Below are positions 62,849-64,000 of a DNA stretch of 64,000 nt, one piece after another (positions within the stretch are counted from its first letter, which is position 1; every line of letters begins with the position of its first letter). The DNA is taken from NCBI GenBank assembly GCA_036971475.1, contig JBAIZL010000008.1:26535982-26599981 (forward strand), given 5' to 3'. The notes under the pieces were generated by a model. That model searched no databases. It had not been told where the DNA came from and saw only the letters and a program-made list of their open reading frames with translations. The translations under genes were made by a program, and so were the position numbers. This DNA is from Prosapia bicincta (lineage: Eukaryota > Arthropoda > Insecta > Hemiptera > Cercopidae).

Positions 62849-63118
62849 GTTAATATATTACTATTGTAAGTAATTTTATCCACCATTAAGTGCAATGATT
62901 TTACCTTGAGTGATGAGGCGCCTTTCGGTCACTTGACCATTGTCAAATCACTGATTACTTTTTCTTAATTTTTCTGGTGCGGATGTTCGGTCCGTCGTGT
63001 TGGTAATTGTTGACGTCATATAGGTTTCCTCTTGAGTCTCGTGTATTATGTTTTTGAATAGTATATCTTCTGTATATGTTGTTTGTAGATTCATTAAATT
63101 GTTGTGTATATTTCGACA
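62846..63118 (-). mobile_element. PLE-A 3' fragment with ORF end
   Basis: The minus strand reads NIHNNLMNLQTTYTEDILFK and onward, the C-terminal tail after the GIY-YIG domain, then the hammerhead-like motif (62910-62951) and the conserved tail. Truncated at about 63113-63118, where an oppositely oriented copy begins. Confidence 0.87.
62910..62951 (-). ncRNA. Hammerhead-like motif, PLE-A copy 4
   Basis: Minus strand: GTGAT, core TTGACAA, T, GGTC-AAGT-GACC, GAAA, GGCGCC, TC, ATCAC (here GAGTGATGAG on the plus strand). U3/A8 variant with full stem I. Confidence 0.45.
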
Positions 63119-63221
63119 GTGATTCGACAATGGTCAAGTGACCGAAAGGCGCCTCATCCCTCAAGGTAAAATCATTGCACTTAATGGTGGATAAAATTAC
63201 TTACAATAGTAATATATTAAC

Positions 63222-63225
<4 letters not shown>
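63119..63225 (+). mobile_element. PLE-A terminal fragment, with motif copy 5
   Basis: Plus-strand copy of the element end: motif at 63119-63160 (core TCGACAA, GAAA, GGCGCC, TC, then ATCCC with one stem-I mismatch), then ATTGCACTTAATGGTGGATA and TTACTTACAATAG up to a (TA)n. Confidence 0.82.

Positions 63226-63266
<41 letters not shown>
63226..63266. repeat. (TA)n microsatellite
   Basis: TA run. Confidence 0.97.
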
Positions 63267-63268
<2 letters not shown>

Positions 63269-63341
63269 CAATATGTTTTCTTGTGTAATAATAAAGAACA
63301 AAAGTCAAAATACAAATACAAGAATTATATTTGAATTTACA

Positions 63342-63386
63342 ATTCAAAGCTTTTCGTTGGCTAACAGTACCAACATCATCAGGAAT
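63342..63386 (-). ncRNA. Hammerhead-like ribozyme motif, left arm of P3
   Basis: Minus strand: ATTC, core CTGATGA (63376-63382), T, stem II GTTGG/CCAAC, GAAA (63352-63355), palindromic AGCT, TT, GAAT. Stem I is 4 bp. Confidence 0.55.
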
Positions 63387-63409
63387 ATTAAACAACTCAA
63401 TTGTTTAAT

Positions 63410-63454
63410 ATTCCTGATGATGTTGGTACTGTTAGCCAACGAAAAGCTTTGAAT
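63410..63454 (+). ncRNA. Hammerhead-like ribozyme motif, right arm of P3
   Basis: Stem I is ATTC (63410-63413) with GAAT (63451-63454). Core is CTGATGA (63414-63420). Stem II is GTTGG/CCAAC (63422-63426 and 63436-63440), then GAAA (63441-63444), AGCT, TT. A single T sits between core and stem II, as in the copy at 50919. Confidence 0.58.
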
Positions 63455-63499
63455 TCTAAATTCAAATATAATTCTTGTATTTGTATTTTGACTTTTGTT

Positions 63500-63503
<4 letters not shown>

Positions 63504-63575
<72 letters not shown>
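63504..63575. repeat. (TA)n microsatellite
   Basis: TA run, the right boundary of palindrome P3. Confidence 0.97.
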
Positions 63576-63581
<6 letters not shown>

Positions 63582-64000
63582 ACTTAACTTTTGTTATAAT
63601 TAAAATTTATTTTTAAATGTTATTTAATTACCTTACCTATTAAAGTCACACCTTCAGGTTTATAAAAGAATTAACAATCTTATCAATTTTTAAACATCAC
63701 TTGCATTTATTTTCTTCAATTAACTCTACACATTATCCCAAACTTGTATTAATATTGTGCAGTGACAGGCTTGATATCTTAACTAAATTACAATAATAAA
63801 GGTGGACTTCTGAGGCTGTAGATTTCTAATAGAATAACAAAAAAACAGTATTAAAATTTTATTCTTGCTCTCGGGGTCGCTATTACGGGAACTTTGCTTT
63901 TAAATTAGAAATGGTGACTAGAATTATTTTTATAAATTTTTGATGAAATTAAAAATTTTGTTTTAAACTGAAAGATAGATGTCTGTTGGCTACACTTACT
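63576..64000. other. MYCBP2 intron end, possible donor at edge
   Basis: No element recognised. The last bases (CACTTACT) read AGTAAGTG on the minus strand, a good splice donor whose exon would lie beyond the window. Confidence 0.4.

Larger units (their letters stand above)
63292..63503. repeat. Palindrome P3 with hammerhead-like motif in each arm
   Basis: Arms about 63292-63390 and 63406-63503 are almost exact inverted copies (AAAGTCAAAATACAAATACA and complement; GCTTTTCGTTGGCTAACAGT and complement) around a ~15-bp spacer. (TA)n follows on the right and precedes on the left, as with the PLE-A palindromes. Confidence 0.93.

Overview
This is a eukaryotic, AT-rich, repeat-dominated window, almost certainly from an arthropod (probably an insect; the species cannot be fixed from sequence). 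The reasons are short exons with GT-AG introns, a metazoan PHR-family ubiquitin-ligase gene, and Tc1/mariner, mariner, piggyBac, hAT, Gypsy, RNase-H-bearing non-LTR and Penelope-like (PLE) remnants.

Layout. 1-2076 has no gene. 2077-3927 is a 5'-truncated non-LTR retrotransposon on the minus strand, bounded by a perfect 13-bp target-site duplication. 4530-9640 is satellite A (104-bp monomer built from TTACGG-like blocks) and 9660-13216 is satellite B (57-bp GC-rich monomer with a built-in hairpin). 13217-21449 is mostly unrecognised sequence with a GT-rich microsatellite and a ~150-bp-arm palindrome. 21450-36290 is satellite C (68-bp monomer), arranged as two opposed arrays that switch orientation near 30750. 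37458-38881 is a decayed Tc1/mariner-superfamily element with TIRs and TA target duplication.

39409-64000 carries part of one real host gene on the minus strand: nine consecutive exons (1733 nt, phase-consistent, no stop) of the Highwire/PAM/MYCBP2 E3 ubiquitin ligase. They cover the segment just before the second PHR domain, the PHR domain, and the conserved region leading toward the filamin repeat. Both ends of the gene lie outside the window. No further exon was recognised in the 39 kb downstream of the last exon, which is where the satellites lie, so either an intron is very large and satellite-filled or the locus or assembly is broken there.

The introns are a graveyard of mobile elements: Gypsy integrase fragments, piggyBac, mariner, a hAT-like MITE with 8-bp TSD, and at least three PLE families. 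The PLE remnants include a GIY-YIG endonuclease, and motifs at or near their ORF ends fold like hammerhead ribozymes. One family shows a paired change at the C3/G8 core positions. These ribozyme-like motifs and the inverted satellite are the most interesting signals. There is no bacterial-style operon, CRISPR array or complete host gene here.
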